Part shown: piece by piece, positions 1-11,686 of the stretch | How the letters are laid out: each line of letters opens with the position of its first letter | How positions within the stretch are numbered: the first letter of the stretch is position 1 | DNA from: Paramarasmius palmivorus | Lineage: Eukaryota; Basidiomycota; Agaricomycetes; Agaricales; Marasmiaceae | Assembly (NCBI GenBank): GCA_037176845.1 | Contig: JAYKXP010000083.1 | Coordinates: forward strand, 180,149-244,148 | Reading direction: 5' to 3' | Length of the DNA: 64,000 nucleotides | The notes under the pieces: generated by a model | What the model saw: only the letters and a program-made list of their open reading frames with translations | Databases searched by the model: none | What the model was told of the DNA's origin: nothing | Translations under genes and position numbers: made by a program

Positions 1-2008
1 GTTTTTACCTTTATTCGGCCGGGTCAGCTTTCTGCGAGGACAACAGAAAAACGGAAAATGGCGCGGGTTCTTGGTCTAAAACAGCCAGCGAGATTTTTTT
101 CGAAGCTACGCGAGAGAGAATCGCAGGTGCGGATGTACGGTCCGGAATCGTCCCAAGGATTTCGATGGGACTTCTTTGTTTACATCCTGCTGTTCATCAA
201 GACGCTAGAGACCTGGATGTGGATCAAACGTGACCAGTGATATCTGAGTTTACATTGACAGTAATTTACATGACATGCATCGGATTGTAACTGCTGTCTC
301 ACCCTGCCGGTGTTCCATCCCGAGCTCAGCTATCTTTCATCGGTGTACACGTTTACCGGCACTCGTGAATAGACGCTATTGTGTGTTTGTCACAACTCAG
401 GAATCTCTTCCTAAAACGCCAGTTGGAACTTGGCAGCACCTCTAACCGCAGTACGTCTTTCAATCACACACAAAAGGTTCTGTTTTCGATCATGTAAACA
501 GCTCACAGCTCTGGTACTACTCTAAATATAGGAGATTGTATCGGATCTTCCGGGCTGTGATTTGTACACCCAAATTCAAGTGTTGTGGAAAGGATCGCGT
601 GTCCGAATCAATTTGCGGTGTTTCAAATTCTGTGTTGTAGGGACACTGCTGCGTTCGTGCGGACATGATTCCGATGGACACACGCGTAAAGTGTGCATAG
701 CCTTCATATAGCTTTGAAACCGGGCTTACATCGTCCATTATTCATCAGCACTGGATGTGTTTATCTCATCGACCAAAACCCCAAGTACCGCTTTGATTTC
801 GGGCAGGTGTGTGCTCCGAGTCACTTGGATTTGTCAAAGCAGGGTCTCGTGTAGCCTTTTCTTTCTTTCGTGCCCTGTGTTCCTGGCGGCCACAAACTAT
901 TGCCGGCATCGTTTAGACGCGTTGCGGCGTTTTGGCCTTGCCAAAATGGATTATTCGCTTCCATTAACGAAAGAAGCATTTTTGAGGAACAAAAACCTGA
1001 TGGCAGCCTCTCAGGCTTGTCATCAGATCGGATATGAATCGCCGGTGTTGACAGAAAAGCTATGATCCTCTGTTATCCGAGTTTCAAAGTATCATTTCAT
1101 ATACCTTGCCCAGCTGGCTTGTAAAGTCCCATGCACACCTCCTACATCCCTCATCTCTGCAAGTAAAGCCTTCGCCCACTCTTGCTCATGTTTGCCATTT
1201 GATATTCACATCACAATTCCGGTAAGGGGAATTACTTGTTGACAACGACTGGGACTTTCTTATAGGCATCCAAAAAGTCGAATACAGCAAGAACGAGGAA
1301 CCAAAGCACGCACTCTCACAGCTGGAATACCCCTGAACATCTCTGCTACCACATGCTTCTTCTACATACGAAGCCTCGAGGCCGAAAGGTTGGATTAGGT
1401 TGTGCTCGAGAACTGTAGTATGAGGGATGTGGGTAAGAGAGACATGGACTCACAAGCACAGGTATGTCCAAATGGATGTTCCGCGTTATTCTCCTTGTTT
1501 AACGCATCCTATCTTTACCGTATAGCCCGGGAAAAGTGTTGCAAGAGGAGGTGACTGATGTCCGTATGGAATACAACTCAATGAATATTGGCGAAGCGTC
1601 GCCGTTTCCGATCAGCTCGTTCTCTACCTCACTTTGCCAGGATTCAATGATGACAGGGCGTTTTACGTGCTTTAAGAGCCCCTGAGTATTTCGGAGGTAG
1701 AACTACGCCGTTTGAGGCACGGAAAAAGTATCTCTGCTTCCCAAACACAGCTTCGAAACGATCCCATCGTAATCTTTCGACCGTCCATCAAGAAGCTGAA
1801 CATACAGTGCTTGTGGGATGCGATTGACATCCAATGATCCGGCAATACCAACACAAGGCCTCTCACACTTCAATTCGAGAAACGGTCACGATAGCCCGGG
1901 GATCAGATCATCGTCATCGTTCACTTAGCGTCGTTTCCGGTGGCTGAATTCTCCGACTATATATTCGAGTAGGTGGAAGAGTTCATCCTTTCCCTATATT
2001 CTAGAAGC
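1..2008. other. No gene I can support
   Basis: Short open frames occur on both strands (for example 58-240 and 757-1065) but none has a recognisable domain, a conserved partner elsewhere in the window, or a splice pattern that extends it. I see no clear repeat. It is best treated as intergenic or as decayed sequence upstream of 7-TM copy A. Confidence 0.5.
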
Positions 2009-2845
2009 ATGGAGGTCTCCTCTATCCCAGTGATCGTTATGATATCTTTCGGAGTACGTGAAATAGCTCGTTTGAAGACAGTTTCGATGCTCACAGATTG
2101 TGACACCATCGAGGTGGATTCCGTTCTCTACGGTGAGCGCTATGCATGTTCGCCTAACATCCTACTTACTTCCACCTGCCAAGGTGTCTATGTTCTGGCC
2201 TTCGGAATCTGTACGTACGTACTGTTGAAGCGAAACGCGCTTGGAGCATCTGGGAAAGACAGTATATTCGCCAACATTTTGCTCTTCCTTATCGCGTCAA
2301 CGAGCTTTGCATTGAGCACGTTCAGCGATATTTCTGAACTGCGTGGTAGGTCAGGCGGTTTCGCACATAAACCAGTCACGACACTCTCACCCTTTTGTTG
2401 AAGATACTATCCGCAACTTTCATCTCTTTTAAAGTTTGTCCGTTTTTTCGGCTTTGGCTCCAGGTAACGTACCAATTCTCGCCCAGCCGTCCACAGCTTA
2501 ACGAGGATGTCGTTGCACAGCCTTGTGGCAGACACAGTTCTGGTAACTTTCGCGCTTGGACATCTATAGCGGTAAGTTCCAAACAATGGTGACGAACTTC
2601 ATTTGATAGCTTTCCAGGGTATCACAACGTCTATTGTCATTGTTCGTGTTAGCCTCGGTATCGCTTTCAAGGACCTGAGAACTGAGATTATGTCCATCCG
2701 AGTTTCAGAGGTAGAGGATGCCCGAGAAACATTTCAAACAGGTCGTGAAGTAGAGGCGAATGGAGCAGTCATCATCATAGGTCGTGACGTTAGTCCTCAC
2801 AACCGGGATGCGCTACATCAACAGGCATTTTGGACCAATAGGTAG
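2009..2845 (+). pseudogene. 7-TM family copy A, internally deleted
   Basis: Exon 1 (2009-2053), the 19-nt exon 2 (2114-2132) and the start of exon 3 (2184) splice in frame and encode the family N-terminus, including the FGICTYVLLKR motif. The exon coding LVADTVL (about 2500-2521) follows. In intact copies four more exons come next: the RC-x-x-WG loop, TM4-5, the SIGRQVAR helix and the LESGIFYS helix. Here the sequence jumps within about 30 bases to a codon run reading WTSIA, which is the very end of the penultimate exon. The last exon (2618-2845), with GITTSIVIVRVSLGIAF and a 50-residue tail ending in TAG, is preserved. The copy therefore lost TM4 to TM6 by a deletion of several hundred bases, and a spliced product could not form a normal 7-TM protein. 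The end of exon 3 is uncertain. Confidence 0.75.
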
Positions 2846-3720
2846 TTATTCTGCTTTGGTTCAGACATCAGATTTGGGTTGCCTTGTATTTAATCAAGAC
2901 TAGGGTAGGACGAGAAGTAACATCCTTATGAGTGGTCTAGACCATCTCTTCAGGTTCTCAGTCATCTTTTTCTTGCTCTCGCTGCCAACTCGCTGCTCAT
3001 ACTGTCAGTTATTTTTAGTACTTGAGGTAAAGGGTTGGTAATTGACTGCCCTCCAGAAATACTTATGATACTGTTTCCCAACGAAGCTGGTAAAATAATG
3101 TCCGAAGTCCATGGTCTCATATTTGTTGACTAATTATATCCGAGAACCTTATCTAAGGTTCTTTGATGTCCCCGGAATGTATTATATCGACTTATCGCCC
3201 CCAGCATACCAATACGCACGACCTCATGCGCTGGCGTAGGCTGCAACAAGGCGGCCAGCCCGGACGTTTCAGGTCTTTGTGCAGACTCAGTATGGGGTCC
3301 CTGACTGATTGTCGCGAGTGAAGGGATTCCTAATAGTCCAGCTTAAGAAATCATTACGCTATGTACATTCCCGACACAATAAGATATGTCACGAGTAGGG
3401 CATGCCAGCTGAATAGTCTTTCAGAGGCTTTATATGAACTGACAATCATCTAGTCGTATTCTCGAGAATTTGCTCATGCAACCTAGGGCAATCTGACTAA
3501 CAACACGTACACCCGCTTTATTTCCGTTACGCCCATTTCCTCTTCGATATCTCTGTGGACGCAACACCTTGTAGTCTCATTGCTGTCGTGAAACGACTGG
3601 CACAGGAATTGGAAAATCGTCGTCGGAGTACATGTGAGCTCGGATAACAAGCCCAAGGTATTGGGAACGTGGACCACTAACGGCGCTGATGTTATTGTAC
3701 AGCGCGCATCAACCTAGGAG
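2846..3720. other. Intergenic, start of Zn unit I
   Basis: No coding sequence supported. From about 3640 the sequence begins to resemble the regions upstream of the other two Zn2Cys6 genes (9040 and 11290), so the left edge of duplicated unit I lies near here. Confidence 0.4.
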
Positions 3721-4022
3721 ATGCTCTTGCTTCGGTATGTATTCTGTATACCGTATGACGTGGATCAATATTGATTAATGCATGTTATGCTCTTAGGTAC
3801 AGGCTCAATTGACACACTGCTTAATGAAGTGGCCTTCCTTTTACAATTGGCACGAGAGTCTCTAACTTGGTACTTACCGTCCACCGGATGTCATAAGTTG
3901 CCAGGGAGGTATACACCACCTGAAACAGAGGTTACAAATTCAAGGCCACGAGGATAGTGAAAAACCTTTAAGGCCTTCAGTACAGAGACTAGACTAGCAT
4001 TTTCAAAACCCCCGGAATTAAC
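3721..4022 (+). promoter_or_regulatory. Conserved split leader of Zn2Cys6 gene 1
   Basis: This stretch is conserved upstream of all three Zn2Cys6 genes. It contains an intron-like segment at 3735-3796 (62 nt, GTATGT at the left, TTAG at the right) preceded by GATGCTCTTGCTTCG. Reading frames across it are not conserved between copies (stops and small indels), so I read it as 5' untranslated leader or promoter with a leader intron, not as a coding exon. Confidence 0.45.
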
Positions 4023-4806
4023 ATGGAACCGAAGACTCGACCAAGGAGTGGCCCTCGGGTAGTCAGAGCATGCACCAACTGTCGCCGTCAAAAAGCGAAG
4101 TGCAAGCCTCTAACTCGACGAGGACCTACATGCGACATGACGACCTGCGAGAGATGCCACTTGAACGGATTTCAATGTGAATATCTCCCAGTCGGTCAAA
4201 GCTCTCAGTCAGCACCACAGACAACACCACAAATCATTCCGCCTCCACCTCCACTCACATCATTGGGATTGTCTCCGATTATGCAACATGATCACCACCG
4301 CGTCAATATTCAGCATCCCAACAGTGCAGCATACCATTATTATGCCACACAGTCCTCTGATATCCCTTCTGGAGGATTTCAGAACGATCCTTCACCCCTT
4401 AGCACAGCTCACCATTGCGGTCAATCATACTATGTTCTTCCTGGGCACCAGTCTGAACGGTCGCTCACGACTAATGTAACACAGTATGAAAATATTCATG
4501 CTTTACACGACGCCCACGGACAGGTCCCGTCCCTAGGATCATCGAGCAACGAAAGCACGAAAATTTCTTCGTTGTCAGAGCACCAAATAATCGGGACAAG
4601 TTATTCTCAAACTGAGTTCGTGATGTTTGCATTAAGGTACATGGATCATATTACTGAATATTCAATACTAGGAATCTTTCTGGATGATTTGGACAGCCTT
4701 GCTTCTGCGGTTGCCACTAAGTAGAGATCTACGTCATGTGATTCGTCTCAAACCTTTCATGATGCCGATATCGATACCTATTTATATCTCCGACTCGAGT
4801 ACCTGA
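4023..4806 (+). CDS. Small Zn2Cys6 binuclear cluster protein, copy 1
   Basis: Exons 4023-4619 and 4672-4806 give a 243-residue protein. Residues about 17-53 form a fungal Zn(II)2Cys6 DNA-binding cluster: C-x2-C-x6-C, a 14-residue linker with one extra Cys (the other copies have 13), then C-x2-C-x6-C. A basic stretch precedes it and EYLPV follows. The middle is Pro/Gln/Ser-rich and probably disordered. Ignoring the intron gives a 233-residue open frame, but I prefer a 52-nt intron: in all three copies the frame after it (FWxxLLLRLPLSRDL) is held and its changes are mostly synonymous, and all three splice in frame. The donor (GTGATG) is weak. Likely role: sequence-specific transcription regulator in the nucleus; target unknown. 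There is no fungal-specific TF middle domain, so it is short for the superfamily. Confidence 0.75.
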
Positions 4807-6559
4807 TGCCCATAACTTCCTGTACCTCTCCGATCATACAAAGAAACTGTACTGGTCAACAGCGTGATTACAACGGTCTGTTGGGCGCTTGTACAAGAGA
4901 CGACAAAGACCAAACCATTAAATGTTCGTCACATGCGCGGCATGGTAGAGTTTGTAGCTTCCGGTGAATTCGCCGCTTCCCTGGAGCGGGGAAGTGGGAA
5001 TGGGAACCTGATCGGAATATGATGATCATAAACGTGTTCTACCCTGGGCTGTTCAGTGGTTCATATTCGGCTGCTTCACCCAAAAGCATCGGCAATCTCA
5101 AAGAGCTAGAACAAAGACCATAAATTTCTCTGCAGAGAGGAAGCCACCGTGCTTCGTGGAGCGTACCATAGGTGCTTGCCTTGGAAGGCGAGGGAATTGC
5201 GTTGAGCCGACCTGATTTCAGTAAGGAACGGACCTCTGAAGCCGTTCAATCAGTTCAATCAATCAACCACTTACATACGCCCGGGTAATGCAGTTGCTGT
5301 AAGATTGTGTGTGGTGAAGGCTTGCCCAACAGGAAATTCTATTCAGACAACACTGACAGTCATCGTAAGCAAGACGGCCGTACCACGCAAAACTGAAGCA
5401 CGTCGATCTCAAACGTTGTTCGCACGTTCGATCGGCATGGGGATTGAGGCAGATGCATAAAGCTACATCAGCGCTGAAATGTAGGCTTGCGAGAAACATG
5501 TTCACGTGGGAAGTACAGAAATCACTCAATATTGTATTGACCCGAAAGAGAAAAACATGCCGAGAAAGACAATCTGAGGCTCATGCCTGAGCCGCTCAGA
5601 GAACTCGTGCAGCTCTTCAGGCTTGGGATTGGGTGAGCCTTCCACCTTTCAGCCTCGAGTCATCGCTTGTTCGCATCATAAAACCAAGGCCGGGAGTATC
5701 CCCGATATTGGTGCCGAAACGAACGATTGCATTGTGAAAGAAAAGCTGTGATGACAGCGGCAAAAGCGTCGTGAAATCGCGGTGGGTGACGTGATAGCAC
5801 GGAATTGCGATTGACACATACTCTTAGAAACTTATACAACGCTGAATGAATTAAACATCTTTCCGACTGCATTGAGAGTCAACCAATTCCGTAGGTAGAG
5901 CTTCGGAGGCGGGAAACTATGTCTGAAACGAAGGAGCGTGGAGACCTTTGACTGTTGATCGGGAGCATTGATGCACGGAAAAGTTGAAACAACAGACGAT
6001 TGTGTTTGACTAAAATGTCGACTATTATAGTGAATACTTCAACATACCGTTCACGGTTGGGCCACGCAGATGTAGGCTGTATTGTCCTGTAGGACGTGGA
6101 TCCAAAATAAAGAGCGCAAGACAGATCACGGATCGTGCCTGGCATTGCTGAATCTTGGTATATCTGAAGAAAAAGATCTATAACGTATAGCAGTTCATAT
6201 ACAGGGATGTAAGTCACTGTAATGAGCAGGATGGTAAGACTCAGATGCCTGGTAAGGGCTCATACACGTTTTGACACACTTGTAGACGAAACTCGAGAAT
6301 TTGATTCTCCGAGGACGCCCTAGATGAGGCATACTTATCGAGAGTGTCCTGTATCCAGAGTAGAGCAAGTACAGTGATGAATTCTGACCAGTATACTGTT
6401 TTTCGTCTTTAGTGTTGTCGATAAGTACGGTAGTTGGAAGTTCTTGGTATTTAGATCATCGGTTGCGCGATAGCAGTCAATATAGGTCAGAGCATATAGC
6501 GGCAAAATGCTGAGCTCGCCATTGATGCAATTACTCTAAATCGGGTAAAGGACAGACTG
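4807..6559. other. Downstream part of unit I, no confident gene
   Basis: A 112-codon frame on the minus strand (5879-6217) and an 88-codon one (5263-5529) are the longest. Parts of this stretch are repeated after Zn2Cys6 copy 3 (about 13600-14050), where the frames are broken. I recognise no domain. If a minus-strand gene once existed here it has decayed. Confidence 0.4.
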
Positions 6560-7220
6560 AGAGAGTGACGAACGTAACTGCAGAGATTGCCACGTGTTCG
6601 ATTCAGGCACTACAATGATGACGCGAGCGCGGCGAGTGTTTTTTTGACGACGTTCATGCTCTCTGCTCGATGGCATCCCAGGATTCTGATAACGGGCGTC
6701 AAGAGCGTAGCAGAGAGATTAAGATGGCGCCAAGGTGAGTTCCTCCTCGCTGCAACTACATCCTCTGGCCGCTTTAATGAAGTCTTTTAGGATGCAGACA
6801 GGCCAATTTTCTGCTCAGAGTCGTCTTGTAGACTTTTTTGACCACCTCTCCTTACCAACTTCGACTAAAATCATCAGTGGATCGTTGGTATGGGCAGAAG
6901 AGGAAGATCCGGGAAAGAACATCGAATGGAAGATGCGAGGCCAAAGGATTGTTCTTGGTTTCTTGTAGGGATATCCTAGTTGCTGCTATTGATCTGTTCA
7001 GTATTTGTTGACGTGGGAGCTTTGGTGCAGTGAGATCGGTTAATAGCGACCTAAACAGCTTATGATTGTCGAAACCACCAAGCGGTTTATCGACGATGAA
7101 GGACGTAAAGAAAGAAGCGCTAGTGATCCGTGCGCAAACACTTAAGATCACATGTGCGGTCGGAGTTTGAAAGTTGCTCGTTGTCGTCAATGAGCAGCAA
7201 ACACGCAGCAATTTTCTCAC
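6560..7220 (-). pseudogene. F-box-like protein remnant
   Basis: A minus-strand frame of 122 codons (6852-7220) contains LPFDVLSRIFLFC near residues 97-109. This matches the usual Agaricomycete F-box core (LPxEhhxxIF) preceded by a helical stretch. The frame ends soon after; further downstream on the minus strand a segment reading SPWRHLNLSAT resembles the usual continuation (CxxWRxhAhST), but I could not join it convincingly. Known role of the family: SCF ubiquitin ligase substrate adaptors. The 7095-7215 and 6880-6970 parts recur, damaged, at 18345-18460 and 17830-17925. I treat it as a fragment or decayed gene. Confidence 0.4.
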
Positions 7221-9079
7221 CCTTCCCAGTTGTCTATTCTCTCGAGAACAAGGCTATTGTTCGCCATGAAACTTCAGTCTTGTGTATGGATGGTAATGTA
7301 TCTTGTAATCCCTCCGTCCTAACCTAATCCAACTAATCAGTTCGTTTAGATCTCGAAGAGCAGATGCCAGCCCGACGCTATGGCAGCTCTAAAAGTCACC
7401 TCTGCCGTCTAATCCCTATTAGACTGCTCCCATCACACATTGGATTACCAGTATTCGGTTTTAGCCTTCAGTTCCAGCCACCATCGACGATCACATCCCT
7501 ATCGCTGCGCATTGCTATGGTCACACCTTTATGCTCCTCCCCGTCTGCCTGATCACCTTTAAACACCCGGCCTTAAACGTCTGAAGAGGGACTTCAACGA
7601 AGGTGGCATCCATCTGCGTAGGAGTGGGCTTAGGAAGGAGCTTACCGATATCGGTGGGGGTTATTTATCTATACGGTATACTTTCTTTGCTGAACTGATA
7701 GGGCTACCCTTTGTAGCAATATAGACTTTCTGCCTCCCTTTCTCACCTCAAGCTCAACTCTTCCACGCGTCGATCCTCCCGCTGCACCGTCCGGTCTTTC
7801 ATACACGAACATTACTGGTACCACGGCAATACACTAACGTCATTCTCGACGCTGTCGGCATGAATCCCTAACACAACGCGGATACAGTCATACGCAAGCA
7901 TACTGTGGTTTCGTCGCTATACCGCGTCTTATCGGTAAATCCAAGTCGTCAGGAACATCGGTTTCTCGCTAATCGAGATTCACTTCCATAGCACCCTTTC
8001 TCTGCCAACCCACCATTGCATCCTATCCCCACGTTCCCCATTCAGATTTATTGTCGAGGCCAACAAGGATGGTCCTTACCTATGCCTCTATACTGGAACT
8101 TGAGATGAAGGGATGTGTGCAGGAAAATTAGGAAGCGTACGGCTTTGGTCTGGTGGTGAGGAATATAGTCTTTTAAAGTTGCAATTGACTAATCCTGGCT
8201 ATAGCATTCCCTTCACACATCCCACCTTCGCGACCTTCATGGTTTTGGTCGCAGGAGGAGTAGTGGTATTGACTGTCTCGGCTGTCTCGGAAGGCGGTGG
8301 TAGTATTGAACTTTAACGGAAGGGGCCGTGTGAAGGAAAAAGACCGCACAACGCGTTGATGGGTATTAGGGTTGTCGTTCCACAGATCGCTGCTTCCAAC
8401 ATGAGGTTAAAAACATGGAGATCTGAGTAGTAGACACCGAGAGGAATATGTCTCCGCAACCATTGTGACTACAAACTTGGGGTGCCCTATACCATCTATT
8501 CTTCGTTCGCTTCCTAGGCCCAAGCGTACTCCTGTTGTTGGATCTGCAAATTGGACAAGCAAGTCGACGCTAAGCTAAGGAAGACTCTTGCATGGTACAA
8601 CACCTCTCCGAACGTGAGCTGCGCAAGATGTGATAAGGAGGACGAGGCATGGTATATATCGGGAAATTGAACGCTGAGAATGATGGACAAGGATCTGAGC
8701 GCTTTCGGGCGGCAAATCATCATGCCTTGCTTGTTGTCCGCCTGACGACCGTTTTCACTCTTCTCAAACTCGTGGCTGATATAGATCACGGCTTTCACCA
8801 TACTTTGATACCTTCTTCACATCTCAATGGGTTTGAGGTGAGGTACGCGGCGATAATGTCTGACTATGAAATTATATCAACCAGATACTAAGGATAGTTG
8901 CAGGATCACTGTTACAATCATAACTGGCAAGACTCCACATCACGTCCAATGATGATAACGTCATTTATGGCTGCTCCGCTAAGTAATTACCAGGATCAAG
9001 TACAAGTCTACTCGGAGAACAAGGCACCAGGTATCGGATCCCTAATGGCGCCGATGCTGTAACTGAACATCACCCTAGC
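7221..9079. other. Duplicated noncoding sequence between F-box remnant and Zn unit II
   Basis: No gene supported. 7370-7720 resembles 18560-18860. 7840-8055 is closely repeated at 10590-10810. 8330-8960 is repeated at 10815-11300 and partly at 25110-25290. These matches mark the segmental duplications described separately. Confidence 0.55.
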
Positions 9080-9404
9080 AGATGCCCTTGCCTCGGTATG
9101 TACTCTCTATAATGTATGATGTTGATCAATGTTGACGTATGTATCTTACGTTCCCAGGTATGGACTCAACTAACATACTGCTCAATGAAGCGACCGCCAC
9201 CCCAACTGGTACCAGCATCTCTTACCTCGATACTTACCGTCTGCCGAATGTAACAAGTAACAGGAATGGATACACCATCCAAATTGTTGATCGTGATTCT
9301 ATGGAAAAGCAAGTCACAAATCCGAAGCCACGATGATAGTTAAAAACTTTGAAGCTCCGAAGGGCTGAGATTAGATTAACACTTCCCAAACCCTCGCAAT
9401 TGGC
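9080..9404 (+). promoter_or_regulatory. Conserved split leader of Zn2Cys6 gene 2
   Basis: Counterpart of the copy 1 leader, with an intron-like segment at 9096-9157 (62 nt, GTATGT..CCCAG) between GATGCCCTTGCCTCG and the sequence before the start codon. A 65-codon frame (9139-9336) runs across it but is stopped in the other copies. Confidence 0.45.
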
Positions 9405-10286
9405 ATGGAACCAAAGATTCGACCAAGGAGTGGTCCTCGGGTGGCCAGAGCATGCACCAACTGTCGCCGTCAAAAAGCGAAGTGTAAAGCTCTGCCCAGA
9501 CGAGGAACTACGGCCAACATGGCCTGCGAGAGATGTCACTTGAACGGGCTTCAATGTGAATATCTCCCAGTCAGTCAAACCTCTGAGTCGGCACCACCGA
9601 CAATGCCACAGATCATTCCGCCTCAACCTCCATTCACATCGTTGGGATTGCCTCCCATTATGGGACATGGTCACCGCCAGGACAATATTCAGCCTCCCAG
9701 CAATGCACCGTCCCATTTTTACGCAACAAAATCCTCCAATGTCCCTTCCCAGGAGGGTATCAACAACAATTTTTCTGCGCCAATGACCGGTGGCCCAGCT
9801 GACCATCGTGGTCGATCATACTACGATGTTCCTGGACAGAGATCAGGATCGTCCCTAACCATCGACATTGGAGAGGGCCGAGGGGACTGTGGGGTTACAC
9901 AGTATGGGCATACTCATGCTCTACATACCACTCATGCCCAGGGCCTATCCCTGGGAGCGTCGAGTAATGAAAGCGCCGAAGCCTCTTTGGTGTCAGAGCA
10001 CCAACCAATCGGGACAGGTTATTCTCGAACTGAGTTCGTGGCATTTCCTTTTGGTACCAGTGAACCACGATACTGAATTTTTGAACACTAGGAGTCTTCC
10101 TGTATGTTTTGGGCAGCCTTGCTTCTGCGGTTACCACTAAGTAGAGATCTAAGTCATGTAATTCGTTTTAGACCTTTCAATATGCCAACTTCGATACCTA
10201 TTATCCCCAATTCATTTTGCGCTGAGCACCTAATGCCTATAACTCTCTGTAATTTACCGATCATACAATGCAGCAGTAATCGATAG
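9405..10286 (+). CDS. Small Zn2Cys6 binuclear cluster protein, copy 2
   Basis: Exons 9405-10037 and 10092-10286 give 275 residues. The cluster is C-x2-C-x6-C, 13-residue linker, C-x2-C-x6-C at residues about 17-52, preceded by the same basic N-terminus as the other copies and followed by EYLPV. A Pro/Gln/Ser-rich linker of about 150 residues follows. Without the 54-nt intron (10038-10091) the frame stops at 10076; with it, translation continues into the LLLRLPLSRDL tail conserved in the other copies and ends at TAG 10286. This is the longest copy, because its second exon lacks the earlier stops of copies 1 and 3. Likely a nuclear DNA-binding regulator of unknown targets. Copies 2 and 3 are the closest pair. 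Confidence 0.75.
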
Positions 10287-11369
10287 GCTGGTTGCAACAG
10301 GATGCCGTTTAGCCGCCGTTCTGAGTCGTTAGGCGCTTCCTTCGGAAACGACTTGGGAACACAAATAAGAGACTAAACCTTGAACTCTTCATTACATACG
10401 TCCCATAGCAGTTTTCGGCTTTCAGTGAGCTCCTTCCTTCCCTGGAGCGGGACTGGGAGCAGGAATCCGATAGCTACCTGATGATCATATCGCATAGATT
10501 CGACCACTTGGTGGTTCATATCCGGCCGCTTCACCGAATCCATCGGCAACTTCAGAGACCTTTGAGGCGAGGGAATTTTATTGAACACCACCGTCATTCT
10601 CGACACTGTCCGGCATGAATCCTAACACAACACGGATACGGTCACACGCAGGCATACTATTGTTCTGTCGCTGTCTCGTGTCTTATCGGTGAATTCAAGT
10701 CGTCAGGATCATCGGCTTCTTGCTAATTGAGACTCACTTTCATAGCACCCTTTCTCTGCCAACCCACCATTGCATCCTATCTTCACGTTCCCCATTCAGA
10801 TTTATCGTAGAGTGGGACGGGCTGTCGAGACATTGAGGTTGTTTTTCGACAGATCGCCGCTTCCAACATGGGGTTAAAAACACGGGGATCTGGCTTGTAG
10901 ACACCGAGAGGAATATGTCTCCGCAATCACCACGTACCTACAAATTCGGGGTACCCTATACCATCTACTCTTCGTTCGCTTCCTAGGGCCAACTTCCAAG
11001 CGTACTCTCTTTGAACTTGAGAATGGAGGCTGAGCCAAGGAGGACTATCACATGGGACAGCTTTCCGAACGTGAGCTGCCGCAGACAAAGAGATGTAATA
11101 GGCACGGATATTAAGCGCTGAGGATGGTGAACGTATGATTCGGGAAACCCCCGAGGGCTATCGGGCCGTAAATCATCATGTCTTGCTTTTTATGTTCACC
11201 GTGTCCGCCTTACAACCTTTTTCACTCTCCTCAGAAGTCGTGGCTGATTTTGATCACGGCTTTGACTTCGAAGTGATCCGAATTGTGGTGATTCTTGTAA
11301 CTACCAGGAGACCAAGGCACCAAGTATCAGATGGTGCCGATATTACTGTACACTGAACATCATCCTAAC

Positions 11370-11686
11370 AGATGCCCTTGCCTCGGTATGTACTCTCTAT
11401 AATGTATGAGTTGATTAATGTTGATTGATGTATCTTACGTTCTTAGGTATGGTCTCAACTGTCATACTGCTCAATGAAACGCCCGCCGTCCCAACTGGCA
11501 CGAGAGTCTCTTACCTTGGTACTTACCGTCTACCGGATGTAACAAGGAACAGGGAGATATAGACTATTCAAATTTTTGATTGCGCTCCCACTGAAACGCA
11601 AGTCACAAAGCCACGAGGATAGTTAAAAACTTTAAGGTCTTCAGTACTGAGTCTAGGATAGCGCTTTCCAAACCCTCGCATTTAGC
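11370..11686 (+). promoter_or_regulatory. Conserved split leader of Zn2Cys6 gene 3
   Basis: Intron-like segment 11386-11446 (61 nt, GTATGT..TTAG) in the same position as in copies 1 and 2. The three introns are 62, 62 and 61 nt and keep both splice ends, while the flanking sequence drifts. Confidence 0.45.

Larger units (their letters stand above)
3640..6420. repeat. Duplicated Zn2Cys6 unit I (oldest copy)
   Basis: Leader, Zn2Cys6 gene and about 1.6 kb of downstream sequence match units II and III with many substitutions and indels. The downstream part (for example 5008-5130 and 5400-5520) aligns with 13220-13345 and 13610-13760. Same orientation as the other two units. Confidence 0.6.
7840..10590. 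repeat. Duplicated Zn2Cys6 unit II
   Basis: Begins at a stretch shared with 10590 onward and runs through the leader, Zn2Cys6 copy 2 and its 3' flank. Unit III follows directly in the same orientation, so II and III are a tandem duplication. Both are clearly closer to each other than to unit I. Confidence 0.7.

Noticed and set aside
9234..9806. 190-codon minus frame
   Set aside because: Antisense shadow of Zn2Cys6 copy 2; the equivalent antisense frame is shorter in copies 1 and 3.
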